DNA of 64,000 bases. Source: Bacteroidota bacterium (GTDB lineage Bacteria; Bacteroidota; Bacteroidia; Chitinophagales; Chitinophagaceae). This document shows positions 1-8,271 of the stretch, in pieces. The stretch spans positions 1 through 64,000 of the forward strand of contig JAFDXY010000015.1 of the NCBI GenBank assembly GCA_018267725.1, read 5' to 3'. The position numbers and the translations under genes are program-made. Numbering within the stretch: position 1 is the stretch's first letter; every line of letters starts with the position of its first letter. Below the pieces are notes generated by a model. It did no database searches. It saw only the letters and a program-made list of their open reading frames with translations, and was not told the origin of the DNA.

Positions 1-489
1 ATAATCGCTTAAACGGTTTAAATATTTAATTACCAAAGGTTCTATTTCCATTTCATGCTCTTGCATATTTACGCAAATACGTTCTGCTCTTCGGCAAACG
101 CAGCGTGCTACATGTGCAGTTGATACAGCAATATGCCCACCGGGTAAAATAAAGTTTTTCATTACAGGCAACACTTCATTCATTGCATCTATTTGATGTT
201 CTAAAAAACTAATATCTGTTTCTTTTAAATCGGGCGTTTTAAGTTTAATTTCTTTATCGGGGTCGCAGGCTAAAGATGAGCCAATGGTAAATAATCTATC
301 TTGAATTTCTTTAAGTGTTTCTTTGCTTTGTTTATCTGAAAAATTATCGCTTACTAAACCTATAAAAGAATTTAATTCATCAACCGTTCCATAAGCTTCA
401 ATACGAATATTGCTTTTAGATACTCTGGTTCCACCAATTAAACTGGTTTTACCTGCATCGCCTGTTTTGGTATAAATTTTAAACGACAT
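1..489 (-). CDS. Cob(I)alamin adenosyltransferase, PduO type (3' end outside window)
   Basis: The first 163 codons of an ATP:corrinoid adenosyltransferase are present; the gene runs off the left edge. The N-terminus reads MSFKIYTKTGDAGKTSLIGG, the glycine-rich ATP-binding start of the PduO/MmaB family (KxYTxxGDxGxTxLxxG). Further in are the family segments VDELNSFIG and ARCVCRRAER. The enzyme transfers the 5'-deoxyadenosyl group of ATP to cob(I)alamin in the cytoplasm, giving coenzyme B12. The ATG at 489 is followed upstream by about 180 bp without a gene. The next gene upstream on the same strand is an ABC ATPase. The family call is secure; the choice of pduO or mmaB as symbol is not. Confidence 0.9.
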   Translation of the reverse strand, partial: MSFKIYTKTGDAGKTSLIGGTRVSKSNIRIEAYGTVDELNSFIGLVSDNFSDKQSKETLKEIQDRLFTIGSSLACDPDKEIKLKTPDLKETDISFLEHQIDAMNEVLPVMKNFILPGGHIAVSTAHVARCVCRRAERICVNMQEHEMEIEPLVIKYLNRLSDY

Positions 490-672
490 ATTTTTTTAAA
501 ACTGAAATATTATGAATTGAAAATGGCAAGGTACTGTTTATTAAAATTGTGTGTTATAATTTTTAATAAAAGTTTTGCTTAACAGCGAACAGAAAAAGTA
601 TAAGCGTATTTCTTGGTATCGCTTAGGGAATAAATTGCAAAAAATATTTAATAATTTACAAAAGCCGGTTAC

Positions 673-1371
673 TTAAATTGTTACCAATTCTTTTGTTTTA
701 TCTGTTTCTACCAAACCATCTCTTAAACGCACTACACGTTTGGCATAAGTTGCAATATCTTCTTCATGTGTAACCAATACTACGGTATTTCCTGCTTCTT
801 GAATTTTGCTGAATATTTCCATTACTTCTACAGAAGTTTTGGTATCTAAATTTCCGGTGGGCTCATCTGCCAATAATAATGATGGGTTGTTTACAATGGC
901 TCTGGCTATGGCTACACGTTGAATTTGCCCGCCACTTAGCTCATTGCTTTTATGATGACTTCTATCTGCCAAGCCAACTTTTTTAAGAGCCTCCATAGCA
1001 CGTTCTATTCTTTCTTTTTTATTGATGCCGGCATATATTAAAGGTAGTGCTACATTTTCGGCTGCACTTAATCTGGGTAATAAATTAAATTGTTGAAACA
1101 CAAAACCAATTTCGTTGTTGCGAACATCTGCCAATGCATCGTCAGACATTTTGCTTACATCTTGTCCGTTTAAAATATATTGACCACCTGTAGGAGAATC
1201 TAAACAGCCTAAAATATTCATTAAAGTACTTTTTCCGCTACCGCTTGGTCCCATTAATGCAACATATTCGTTTTTAAAAATATCTAATGAAATTCCTTTT
1301 AAAACAGATATAGATTGTTTGCCCATGATATAGGCTTTTTCAATATCTTTTAAACTTATAACTGCTTGCAT
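673..1371 (-). CDS. ABC transporter ATP-binding protein, LolD/MacB-like
   Basis: This 232-aa ATPase has all the expected motifs: Walker [10 protein letters not shown] at residues 41-49, signature LSGGQ at 145-149, Walker B LLLADEP at 165-171 and the switch histidine at 202 (VTHE). The segment after Walker A ([15 protein letters not shown]) and the [11 protein letters not shown]-loop are typical of the LolD/MacB/YknY group, whose permeases move lipoproteins, peptides or drugs by mechanotransmission. No permease gene lies next to it, so the partner and substrate are unknown. It follows gatC on the same strand after a gap of 40 bp and may be cotranscribed with it. It is complete and shows no missing catalytic residue. 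Confidence 0.9.
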   Translation of the reverse strand: MQAVISLKDIEKAYIMGKQSISVLKGISLDIFKNEYVALMGPSGSGKSTLMNILGCLDSPTGGQYILNGQDVSKMSDDALADVRNNEIGFVFQQFNLLPRLSAAENVALPLIYAGINKKERIERAMEALKKVGLADRSHHKSNELSGGQIQRVAIARAIVNNPSLLLADEPTGNLDTKTSVEVMEIFSKIQEAGNTVVLVTHEEDIATYAKRVVRLRDGLVETDKTKELVTI

Positions 1372-1411
1372 ATTTTATTTATTGGGTTGAAAACTTATTG
1401 GTTTTCTATAA

Positions 1412-1702
1412 TTATTTCTTAATTACTTTAGGTACTTTAAAAAATACGCCATCGGTATCGGATGCGTTTAGTAAAGCTTCGTTACGGTTAATACTTCCTT
1501 TAATTTCATCTTCACGCAACACATTAACTGCATCTCCCATGTGCAGCAAAGGCTCTACACCCGTAGTATTTACTTCATTTAATTGTTCAACAAAAGCAAT
1601 CATTTTTTCTAAATCGGCTTTAATAGATTGCGTTTGTTCTTCATTAAAATTTAACCTGCTTAAATGAGCTAAGTTGTTTATCATTTCATTGGTAACCTGC
1701 AT
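1412..1702 (-). CDS. gatC: Asp-tRNA(Asn)/Glu-tRNA(Gln) amidotransferase subunit C
   Basis: This 96-aa protein is the small C subunit of the GatCAB complex, which converts misacylated Glu-tRNA(Gln) or Asp-tRNA(Asn) to the amidated form using glutamine and ATP. The sequence shows the family pattern: an N-terminal helix with LAHLSRLNF, then the conserved GVEPLLHM segment and LREDE near residue 63. Its length is normal for GatC. The B subunit is encoded at about 20 kb in this window on the opposite strand, and the A subunit is not in the window. The ATG is preceded directly by a TAnnTTTG element with only four bases between, so its mRNA may be leaderless. Confidence 0.94.
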   Translation of the reverse strand: MQVTNEMINNLAHLSRLNFNEEQTQSIKADLEKMIAFVEQLNEVNTTGVEPLLHMGDAVNVLREDEIKGSINRNEALLNASDTDGVFFKVPKVIKK

Positions 1703-1706
1703 AAAA

Positions 1707-1714
1707 CAAAAATA
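1707..1714 (-). promoter_or_regulatory. Putative -7 element directly upstream of gatC
   Basis: On the minus strand the sequence reads TATTTTTG, four T, then the gatC ATG. TATTTTTG fits the Bacteroidota -7 consensus TAnnTTTG. Transcription would begin at or next to the start codon. The same 15-nt arrangement occurs at the aminotransferase gene near 52.1 kb. No clear TTTG -33 element was seen. Confidence 0.4.
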
Positions 1715-1745
1715 ATTGAATTGGCGGCAACTACAAGATTGTATT

Positions 1746-2903
1746 TTATGAGTGGCTTATTACTTGCCTTTGTGCTTTGCTCCAATTTACAGATTGCCCC
1801 ACAACAATATATTTGATAATACCTGCCAACATACACATATTCATAAACACAAAATAAAAAGGTATGGCCAACAGTTTTATATTAATACCTAATAGTTGCA
1901 ACAAAAAATCTGTAACAGCATTAGCGTAAAAAATAATTTGTATATATAAAAAATATTGAAATAAAAGTGATTGTGTTTGAATGAAAATAAAATAATTTAA
2001 AACTAATAATACAGGCAAAGCAATTGGGCCCACAAGCCACCTTATTACCCTTCTTGTTTGATATTGAAAATTTAATATGGCATTTTTATATGGAAAGAAA
2101 CCCAGCATTTTCATAGCTTGTGCTGCACCTGCACCAATACGTACTTTACGGTTAGCTTCTTGTAAAAGATTGGTTGATGGTGCTTCTGTTGTAATAGCTT
2201 TTTCTTCGTAAACAATTTTATAACCTTGCTGAAGTATTGATGCCGATAACATAAAATCATCTATCAATAAATTTTCTTGCAATGGTTTGTATAATTCTTT
2301 TCTAAAAGCAAACAATTCTCCTGCACCTGCAATAACGCTATGTATATTGCTTTCTGTTTTTTTCATAAACGATTCGTATTGCCAATATAAACTTTCAGAA
2401 ATACCTACAACACCTTTTGCTGTAATTCTTTTTTCACCGGAAACACCGCCAATTTTTTCATTATTAAAATGTGGTAACAAATACATTAATGCTTCTTTAT
2501 TAATAATTGTATTGGCATCTGTAATAATAATAATTGAATGTGTTGCATTTTGTACTGCTCTATTAATAGCAACCGCTTTGCCTTGCCTTATGGGTTGATG
2601 CAGTAATTTTATTTGAGGATAATTGTTTATAATATTTATTGAATTATCTGTTGAACCATCTGTTATAAATATTATCTCAACTTGCAATTCATTACTACTA
2701 AGTGATAAAAGGTTTTTAATTTTTTGTTCTATAACCAAAGCTTCGTTATAAGCAGGTACTATAATTGAAATTTTATTATAATTAATACTTGCAATAATAT
2801 TTACATGTTTATTTTTAAACAATCCAACAATAAACATAAGCAACGCATATCCAATGTATGAATGAAAAAGCAGCAGCAACATTACCCAGAAAATAAACTG
2901 CAT
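1746..2903 (-). CDS. Membrane glycosyltransferase, family 2 (cellulose synthase-like fold)
   Basis: This 385-aa protein has an N-terminal membrane helix (about residues 3-28), a cytoplasmic GT-A catalytic domain and about four C-terminal helices (about residues 285-380). The catalytic domain starts at SIIVPAYNEA, continues with FITDGSTDNS and a DAN triad in place of DxD (IITDANT), then LLIDDFML at the acceptor/base position, and RKVRIG where QxxRW is found in cellulose synthases. This architecture fits processive or polyprenyl-linked GT2 enzymes that build surface polysaccharide from nucleotide sugars. The donor and acceptor cannot be read from sequence. It starts 3 bp downstream of the thioredoxin gene's stop codon on the same strand, so the two are probably cotranscribed. 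Confidence 0.85.
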   Translation of the reverse strand: MQFIFWVMLLLLFHSYIGYALLMFIVGLFKNKHVNIIASINYNKISIIVPAYNEALVIEQKIKNLLSLSSNELQVEIIFITDGSTDNSINIINNYPQIKLLHQPIRQGKAVAINRAVQNATHSIIIITDANTIINKEALMYLLPHFNNEKIGGVSGEKRITAKGVVGISESLYWQYESFMKKTESNIHSVIAGAGELFAFRKELYKPLQENLLIDDFMLSASILQQGYKIVYEEKAITTEAPSTNLLQEANRKVRIGAGAAQAMKMLGFFPYKNAILNFQYQTRRVIRWLVGPIALPVLLVLNYFIFIQTQSLLFQYFLYIQIIFYANAVTDFLLQLLGINIKLLAIPFYFVFMNMCMLAGIIKYIVVGQSVNWSKAQRQVISHS

Positions 2904-2906
2904 TAA

Positions 2907-3365
2907 TTATTTTTTTGATTGTTTTTTAATAGCAGCTTGTGCAAAAGCCATTAACTCTTTTGGCTTCATAAAACCTACGGTATATAAAACTACTTCTCCG
3001 TTTGCATTTGCAAAAATTAATGTTGGATAGGCAGATACTTGAAAACTTTCGGATAGTTTAGTGCCTATTCCTTTTTCGGCATCAATAGATACATTAATAA
3101 AATTATCATTAAAAAATGTTGCCACTTCTTTATTAGTAAATGTTTGGTTTTTAAGCATTTTGCAAGGCCCACACCAAACGGCATACATATCTAAAAAAAT
3201 AAGTTTATTGTTTTGTTTGGCTTTTGTTAATGCAGCATTCCAATCTTGTTCTATAAATTGAATAGATTGTTTTGGTGATTTTTGTTTTGTGAACGAAAAA
3301 AAGCTAAATACGCTAACTGCAACAATTGCTATGAGTAAAAAAATAAACTTTTGTTTTAATTTCAT
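2907..3365 (-). CDS. Membrane-anchored thioredoxin-fold protein
   Basis: This 152-aa protein has an N-terminal hydrophobic stretch (residues 6-24) that could be a signal anchor, then a thioredoxin fold with the active site WCGPCK at residues 64-69. The surrounding sequence (DWNAALTKAKQNNKLIFLDM before the motif and the cis-proline region AYPTLIF) matches the thioredoxin_7/DUF255-like group. These proteins usually act in the periplasm as disulfide reductants. It precedes a glycosyltransferase gene in a tight pair. Its specific partner is not evident. Confidence 0.87.
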   Translation of the reverse strand: MKLKQKFIFLLIAIVAVSVFSFFSFTKQKSPKQSIQFIEQDWNAALTKAKQNNKLIFLDMYAVWCGPCKMLKNQTFTNKEVATFFNDNFINVSIDAEKGIGTKLSESFQVSAYPTLIFANANGEVVLYTVGFMKPKELMAFAQAAIKKQSKK

Positions 3366-3382
3366 AATACACTTGTTAGTTG

Positions 3383-3390
3383 CAAATGTA
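3383..3390 (-). promoter_or_regulatory. Putative -7 element for the thioredoxin-glycosyltransferase pair
   Basis: The minus strand reads TACATTTG, an exact TAnnTTTG match, 17 bp upstream of the thioredoxin ATG at 3365. It lies in the 51-bp gap after mnmE. The -33 position shows TTTA rather than TTTG, so this is a moderate call. Confidence 0.4.
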
Positions 3391-3416
3391 ACATTTGAGA
3401 GGTTTATTTTTAAAAG

Positions 3417-4799
3417 CTACTTTCCGATACAAAATTTACTGAAAATAAAACCTAACTGATCTTCATTAGTTATTTCTCCGGTAATTAAACCTAAGTAGTG
3501 CAAGCATTGCCTAATATCTAATGCCAACAAATCTCCTGAAACATTTTGCTGTAAAGCATTCCAAACATCTTGTAATGATACTGATAATTTTTGCAATGCT
3601 TCATAATGCCGAGCATTGGTAACAACAGTATCTTCTGTCTTTAAATCTCCATGAATAGTTGCAACAATTAATTCTTTTTTCAATTCTTCAATATGCAAGT
3701 TTGATTTTGCAGAAATATTAATACTATTTTTTATTGTATTTAATTTTGCAGATGCAACATTTATTTGTTCGTCAATTTTGTTAGCTACCAATAAATATTG
3801 AATATTTTGTTTAATAAAATTTTGTTCAATAGCAATTAATTCATTTTCGGTAATTGTATTTATATCAAACAAATAAACAACCACATCTGCATTATTCATT
3901 TTATTAATACTTCTTTCAACACCAATACTTTCAATAATATCTGTAGTATGTTCTCTTATACCTGCGGTATCTATTAATCTAAACAAAACGCCATCAATAT
4001 TTAATACTTCTTCAATTGTATCTCTTGTTGTACCTGCAATTTCACTAACAATGGCTCTTTCTTCATTTAACAACGCATTTAGTAAAGTAGATTTTCCTGC
4101 ATTGGGCTTGCCTATTATTGCCACCTGAACACCGTTTTTAATTACATTTCCTAATGCAAAAGATTGCATTAAATTATTTACGTTTTTTATTAATACATTA
4201 ATTAAGTTATCTAACTGTTTTCTGTCGGCAAAAGTTACATCTTCTTGAGAGAAATCTAATTCCAACTCAATTAATGCAGAAAATTTAATAAGCTCATCTC
4301 GTAATTCTTTTAATTGATTAGAAAATTTTCCTCGCATATTTTTTATTGCCGTATTACGGCTTGCCTCGGTATTGCTGGCAATTAAATCTGCCACTGCTTC
4401 TGCTTGTGTTAAATCTAATTTCCCGTTTAAAAATGCACGTTGTGTAAACTCTCCTGCTTTTGCTAATCTTGCTCCTTTGCTAATAATTGTATTAATTATT
4501 TTTTCTTGAATGAATGGTGAGCCATGTGTGCTTATTTCAATAACATCTTCTCCCGTATAAGATTTTGGATTTTTAAATAATGAAAGCACCACTTCATCTA
4601 ACACTTCATTATTATATTTTAATAATCCAACATGTAATGTATGCGAAAGTTGGTTGTGTAAATTTTTTGAAGGAAACAATTCATCAATTATATTAAAAGT
4701 ATTTTTTCCGCTAATGCGAATTACGCCAATTGCACCAATGCCCGGCGGTGTTGCCAACGCCACAATGGTTTCATTCCAATCACTCAATTTTCCTAACAT
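3417..4799 (-). CDS. mnmE: tRNA uridine-5-carboxymethylaminomethyl modification GTPase MnmE
   Basis: This 460-aa protein is full length for MnmE (TrmE). With MnmG it installs the 5-carboxymethylaminomethyl group on wobble uridine 34 of certain tRNAs. It has the N-terminal formyl-THF-binding domain (ATPPGIGAIGVIRISG at residues 17-31), the helical domain and an inserted G domain. G motifs are GKPNAGKS at 230-237, DTAG at 277-280 and NKID at 340-343. The C-terminus ends in the obligatory CIGK (457-460), which carries the catalytic cysteine. MnmG is not in this window. Confidence 0.97.
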   Translation of the reverse strand: MLGKLSDWNETIVALATPPGIGAIGVIRISGKNTFNIIDELFPSKNLHNQLSHTLHVGLLKYNNEVLDEVVLSLFKNPKSYTGEDVIEISTHGSPFIQEKIINTIISKGARLAKAGEFTQRAFLNGKLDLTQAEAVADLIASNTEASRNTAIKNMRGKFSNQLKELRDELIKFSALIELELDFSQEDVTFADRKQLDNLINVLIKNVNNLMQSFALGNVIKNGVQVAIIGKPNAGKSTLLNALLNEERAIVSEIAGTTRDTIEEVLNIDGVLFRLIDTAGIREHTTDIIESIGVERSINKMNNADVVVYLFDINTITENELIAIEQNFIKQNIQYLLVANKIDEQINVASAKLNTIKNSINISAKSNLHIEELKKELIVATIHGDLKTEDTVVTNARHYEALQKLSVSLQDVWNALQQNVSGDLLALDIRQCLHYLGLITGEITNEDQLGFIFSKFCIGK

Positions 4800-4841
4800 A
4801 TTTTATTTTTTGTAAAAATAGTTGATAGGCAAGTAAAACAA

Positions 4842-4866
4842 AAAGCCTCGCTTGGGGCGAGGCTTT
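4842..4866 (-). terminator. Rho-independent terminator of the exb/tonB cluster
   Basis: Ten-base perfect arms (AAAGCCTCGC and GCGAGGCTTT) enclose a 5-base loop. On the minus strand the hairpin is followed by a T-rich run (TTGTTTTACTT). It lies 24 bp past the tonB stop codon and before mnmE. Confidence 0.85.
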
Positions 4867-4889
4867 AAAATATTAAAAACTATTTTAAA

Positions 4890-5723
4890 TTATTCATCAG
4901 AAACTTGGAAAGTAATGCCTTGTTTGTGGCGGTAAATTACTTTACGTCCGTTTTGAACAGCGGGAGTCCAATTTGGACCTTTTTTAATTACACGAATTGC
5001 TTCGTCTTTTGTTCCGTAACCGGGATCGTTTTCGGCATGTACATCGCTTATTTTCCCTTCTTTATCTACAATAAAAGTTACATATACGGTGTATTTTCCC
5101 GGAGGGGCTCCATTATCTACAGGTATATTACTATTTAAGTTACGTTGTAAATATTTTTGCCATGCAGTAATACCACCAGGAAATTCAGCAGCTATTTGAA
5201 CCACAGTAAATACTTTATCATAATCTTCTTCTTGTTTAGGTGCTTCTACAATTCCTGAACCTTTGCTTTCAACTACAGGAGCTACTACACCTAAATCTTT
5301 TGCACCTTCTTGGTTAATGGTACCAATTTTAGTGTCTTCTAATTTTTCTACATCTTTAATTTCATCTTCTTTTTTTACTTCTTCATCCTTCACAATTTTA
5401 GGAGGCGTGAATTTAGTAATTTCCACTTTAGGAGGCTCTTGTTTTGGCGGTGGTGGTGGAGGTGGTGGCTCCGGTTTTTTCTCGTCTTGTTTTACATTTT
5501 CTAAATTAACATCTTGTACAAAAATTTTAGCTTCTTTCTTTTTTCCGGAATTGGCTAAAATACTGCTAACAAGTAAAAGTAAACAAAGAGCTATAGTACC
5601 TATAATAGCGTAAGTAATACGTTTGTTGTATGTTTTACGTAACTCATAAGCACCATAATTTTTATTGCGACCCTCGAAAAGTATATCGAGAATGTCTGCT
5701 GTTAAAATTTTATTTGTTTCCAT
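4890..5723 (-). CDS. tonB: Energy transducer TonB
   Basis: This 277-aa protein has a short cytoplasmic N-terminus, one membrane helix (about residues 37-58), a proline- and lysine-rich periplasmic spacer with an eight-proline run near residues 85-92, and a C-terminal TonB domain (about residues 185-277, with FPGG, YVTFIVDKEGKI and GPNWTPAVQNGR). It carries proton-motive energy from ExbB/ExbD to outer-membrane TonB-dependent transporters, such as the SusC proteins encoded later in the window. It is the last gene of an exbB-exbD-exbD-tonB set and is followed by a strong terminator. The N-terminal segment with EGRNKNYGAYELRK is typical of Bacteroidota TonB proteins. Confidence 0.93.
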   Translation of the reverse strand: METNKILTADILDILFEGRNKNYGAYELRKTYNKRITYAIIGTIALCLLLLVSSILANSGKKKEAKIFVQDVNLENVKQDEKKPEPPPPPPPPKQEPPKVEITKFTPPKIVKDEEVKKEDEIKDVEKLEDTKIGTINQEGAKDLGVVAPVVESKGSGIVEAPKQEEDYDKVFTVVQIAAEFPGGITAWQKYLQRNLNSNIPVDNGAPPGKYTVYVTFIVDKEGKISDVHAENDPGYGTKDEAIRVIKKGPNWTPAVQNGRKVIYRHKQGITFQVSDE

Positions 5724-5769
5724 AAATAGTTTTTTAATAAGATGCAGAGAAAGTAATTATTCCATAAAA

Positions 5770-6324
5770 TTATTTGCCTGCTGCTTCTGTTACTTTTACT
5801 AACTGGTTTTCTACTTCAGATATATCAACCAACGCATATTTTTTTACTACGTTAATAGACATTTCATCTAAAATATCAACTACGTTTTTATAGGTGCATT
5901 CGTTATTTGGTTTAATAACTACCACAAAATCATCGGGTGGTGTGTTTGCTTTTTTTCTCATGATAATAGTTCTAATGCCATCTTCTCCGTTACCAAAATT
6001 TGCTGATTTAAATTTTGATGAAGCATTGCTATTATCAAGCATTCCTTCGTAATAAAATACGTGATTATCTTTTCCGAGAAGAATGGTTAGTACACCAGAT
6101 TCTTTTGCTTTGTTTTGGTCTTCAGGTTTATCTGCATCTTTGGGTAGGTTTAGCTTGAAAGCCGTAGCCTGACTCATTGTTGTAGTAAAAATGAAGAATG
6201 TTATAAGCAGGAATCCTAAATCTACCATTGGTGTTAAATCTACACGGGTAGATAGTTTTTTACCTTTTTTTACGCCCGGACCTTTCTTGTGGCCGCCACC
6301 GGACGAGGTATCCATTTCTGCCAT
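5770..6324 (-). CDS. exbD: Biopolymer transporter ExbD (second copy)
   Basis: This 184-aa protein has a lysine/glycine-rich cytoplasmic N-terminus, one membrane helix (about residues 28-51, VDLTPMVDLGFLLITFFIF) and a periplasmic domain. The aspartate in PMVD is the conserved membrane carboxylate thought to take part in proton flow. It is 30 bp downstream of another exbD and 46 bp upstream of tonB. Paired ExbD proteins next to TonB are common in Bacteroidota and may form heteromeric complexes. Confidence 0.9.
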   Translation of the reverse strand: MAEMDTSSGGGHKKGPGVKKGKKLSTRVDLTPMVDLGFLLITFFIFTTTMSQATAFKLNLPKDADKPEDQNKAKESGVLTILLGKDNHVFYYEGMLDNSNASSKFKSANFGNGEDGIRTIIMRKKANTPPDDFVVVIKPNNECTYKNVVDILDEMSINVVKKYALVDISEVENQLVKVTEAAGK

Positions 6325-6354
6325 GGTACAATATTTTTGGTTTAATAATTCTGT

Positions 6355-7011
6355 TTACTTTTTGCCTTCGTCTTCTCTTGGTTGTTTATATAAATCACTT
6401 CCAACAGGTACTGCTTCTGGGTTTGTTACCATTTGAAACTTTAAGAAATCATTTTTCTTAAGAGCTTTTATTACGGCATCAAATGAGGGGTATTTAGAAT
6501 CGTTATCTCCTTTCAATAAAATATTAATTTTTTTACCTCCCGAATTTTCGTATGCAGTATGTATAACGCCCATCCATTCTATTAATTCATTAGGGCCTTT
6601 TGTGCTATCAACCGGAATGCCCGGTAAAGCATCTCCTTTTAAATCTTCTTTAGGTATTTTTAAGAATTGAGGAAGTTGACTAAAGGGTGTTCCATAAAAC
6701 TCGGCTTTTTTAAATGCGTTTGCATCTAATGATAAGTTTTTTTGTTTGTTGATGATATCAACCATTGCTCCTTTAATATCTTCATCATCTAAGCCTAAAA
6801 ATACTTTCCCGTTTTTATCAATTGTAATTAAAACAATATCCTTATCTGGAGCCACTTTAGATGCAACAGAACTTGGCGTTGTAACAGTAATGGCTTCGGC
6901 AGGCTTAAATTTTGTTGTTAAAATAAAGAACGACAACAAAAGAAAAGCCACATCGCACATTGCAGTCATGTCAATGTTCGTACTCTTACGTGGCAATTTG
7001 GCTCTTGACAT
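6355..7011 (-). CDS. exbD: Biopolymer transporter ExbD (first copy)
   Basis: This 218-aa ExbD-family protein has the membrane helix NIDMTAMCDVAFLLLSFFIL at about residues 12-31, again with the conserved aspartate (MCD). Its periplasmic part is longer than in the second copy and ends in a charged tail. It lies between exbB and the second exbD, on the same strand, and should be part of the same proton-driven TonB complex in the inner membrane. The two ExbD paralogues are clearly divergent, so they are not a recent duplication. Confidence 0.9.
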   Translation of the reverse strand: MSRAKLPRKSTNIDMTAMCDVAFLLLSFFILTTKFKPAEAITVTTPSSVASKVAPDKDIVLITIDKNGKVFLGLDDEDIKGAMVDIINKQKNLSLDANAFKKAEFYGTPFSQLPQFLKIPKEDLKGDALPGIPVDSTKGPNELIEWMGVIHTAYENSGGKKINILLKGDNDSKYPSFDAVIKALKKNDFLKFQMVTNPEAVPVGSDLYKQPREDEGKK

Positions 7012-7081
7012 TTTTTTATAATTTTTATTTCACTAATTAAGATTCAAAACTTATTTGTTTCCACACAACTATTATAATTAA

Positions 7082-7942
7082 TTATTTATAGTTAGCTGCA
7101 AAGCTTTGAGTTAAAGTGAAACCAGATTCATCAATACCAAAAGTAATTCCATCAATACGTGTAGTAAAAATATTATACATGATAATGGCAATTGCAGAAG
7201 TACCAATACCTAATGCGGTATTATACAATGCTTCAGAAATACCTTGAGATAATTTTTGAGCAGCTTCGCCACCACCGCTATCGCCTAATGCAGCAAATGA
7301 ACGAATCATACCTAATACGGTTCCTAACAAACCTAATAAGGTTGCTACAGATGCAATGGTTGATAAGAATACTAAATTCTTTTCTAACATAGGTAATTCT
7401 AATGCTGTTGCTTCTTCTACTTCTTTTTGAATGTTTAATACTTTTTGGTCAGTAGTTAATTCGGTATTAGAAATCATTTCTTTGTATTTGCGTAAACCGG
7501 CTTTCATTACATTACCTACAGAGCCTTTTTGTTTATCGCATTCGGCAATAGCTTTATCAACATCCTTGTTAGCTAAGTTAAATTGCACTTTACGCACAAA
7601 TTCTGCAATATTGCCTGTGCCAGATGCTTTAGTTACAGTTAATAATCTTTCAATTACAAAAACAACTACTGTTAAAAAACATCCGATTAAGATTGGTACA
7701 ATAATACCTCCAAGATACATACGTGCAAATCCGCCTTTTGCACCTTCATGGTCTGGCCAAAAACCGCCATTTGCATCTGGTTTAGTAAAATTACTTGCCG
7801 ATCCAATTACGAAACGCCAAATTACATAACCTAAAACGATACATACTACTGGGGCAAGCCATGAAATAGAGTTACCTGATTTTTTTGGTTGAACTGAAGT
7901 TGCTTTTGCAACAGGTGCTGCAGTTGGTTTAATGTCAGCCAT
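7082..7942 (-). CDS. exbB: MotA/TolQ/ExbB proton channel family protein
   Basis: This 286-aa protein is the channel subunit of the TonB energising complex. It has an N-terminal helix (about residues 26-46), a second at about 76-97, a cytoplasmic loop, and a long C-terminal pair including the family segment LLGLLGTVLGMIRSFAALG at about residues 200-218. The Thr in GTVLGMI is the conserved polar residue lining the proton path. It is the first gene of the exbB-exbD-exbD-tonB set. The extended N-terminus with two helices and a Gly/Trp-rich segment is usual for Bacteroidota ExbB. Confidence 0.92.
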   Translation of the reverse strand: MADIKPTAAPVAKATSVQPKKSGNSISWLAPVVCIVLGYVIWRFVIGSASNFTKPDANGGFWPDHEGAKGGFARMYLGGIIVPILIGCFLTVVVFVIERLLTVTKASGTGNIAEFVRKVQFNLANKDVDKAIAECDKQKGSVGNVMKAGLRKYKEMISNTELTTDQKVLNIQKEVEEATALELPMLEKNLVFLSTIASVATLLGLLGTVLGMIRSFAALGDSGGGEAAQKLSQGISEALYNTALGIGTSAIAIIMYNIFTTRIDGITFGIDESGFTLTQSFAANYK

Positions 7943-8271
7943 GATTCAATTGGTTTTTGTTTTTAAAAATTTTGTTATAAATAACTTCGCAATGCTAATA
8001 AAAAAACTTTTGAAAAAGTAAAACTACTATTTAAAAAATTTTTTAACGGGGTACAAAATAGGAATTTTATTTAAAGTAAAAAATTGATTTTGATAAGTTA
8101 ATGAAATTTTAAAGTAATTTTTTTATACTTTAAAAGTTTGCAGTGTTACAATATTATTTCACCGATTTTATTTGTTCTATTAAAACCATTCGTCAAAAGA
8201 ATAGGTTAAAAATTTTTATACTATACGCAGATACTTATCTTCACAACCTATTCAATATTAAAACTAAAAAT
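7943..8271. other. Divergent intergenic region between exbB and the metalloprotease gene
   Basis: About 330 bp, very AT-rich, lies between two divergently transcribed genes and must hold promoters for both. A TATCTTCA box at 8236-8243 resembles the Bacteroidota -7 element (TAnnTTTG with one change) and lies 28 bp upstream of the metalloprotease ATG. No convincing element for exbB, no RNA gene and no repeat was seen. Confidence 0.4.

Noticed and set aside
5263..5613. A plus-strand frame opposite tonB rich in glycine and serine
   Set aside because: The glycine run is the reverse complement of the TonB proline codons; no start signal or family match.
8143..8271. A 43-codon upstream extension of the metalloprotease gene
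   Set aside because: It would bury the signal peptide, and the region looks like promoter sequence.
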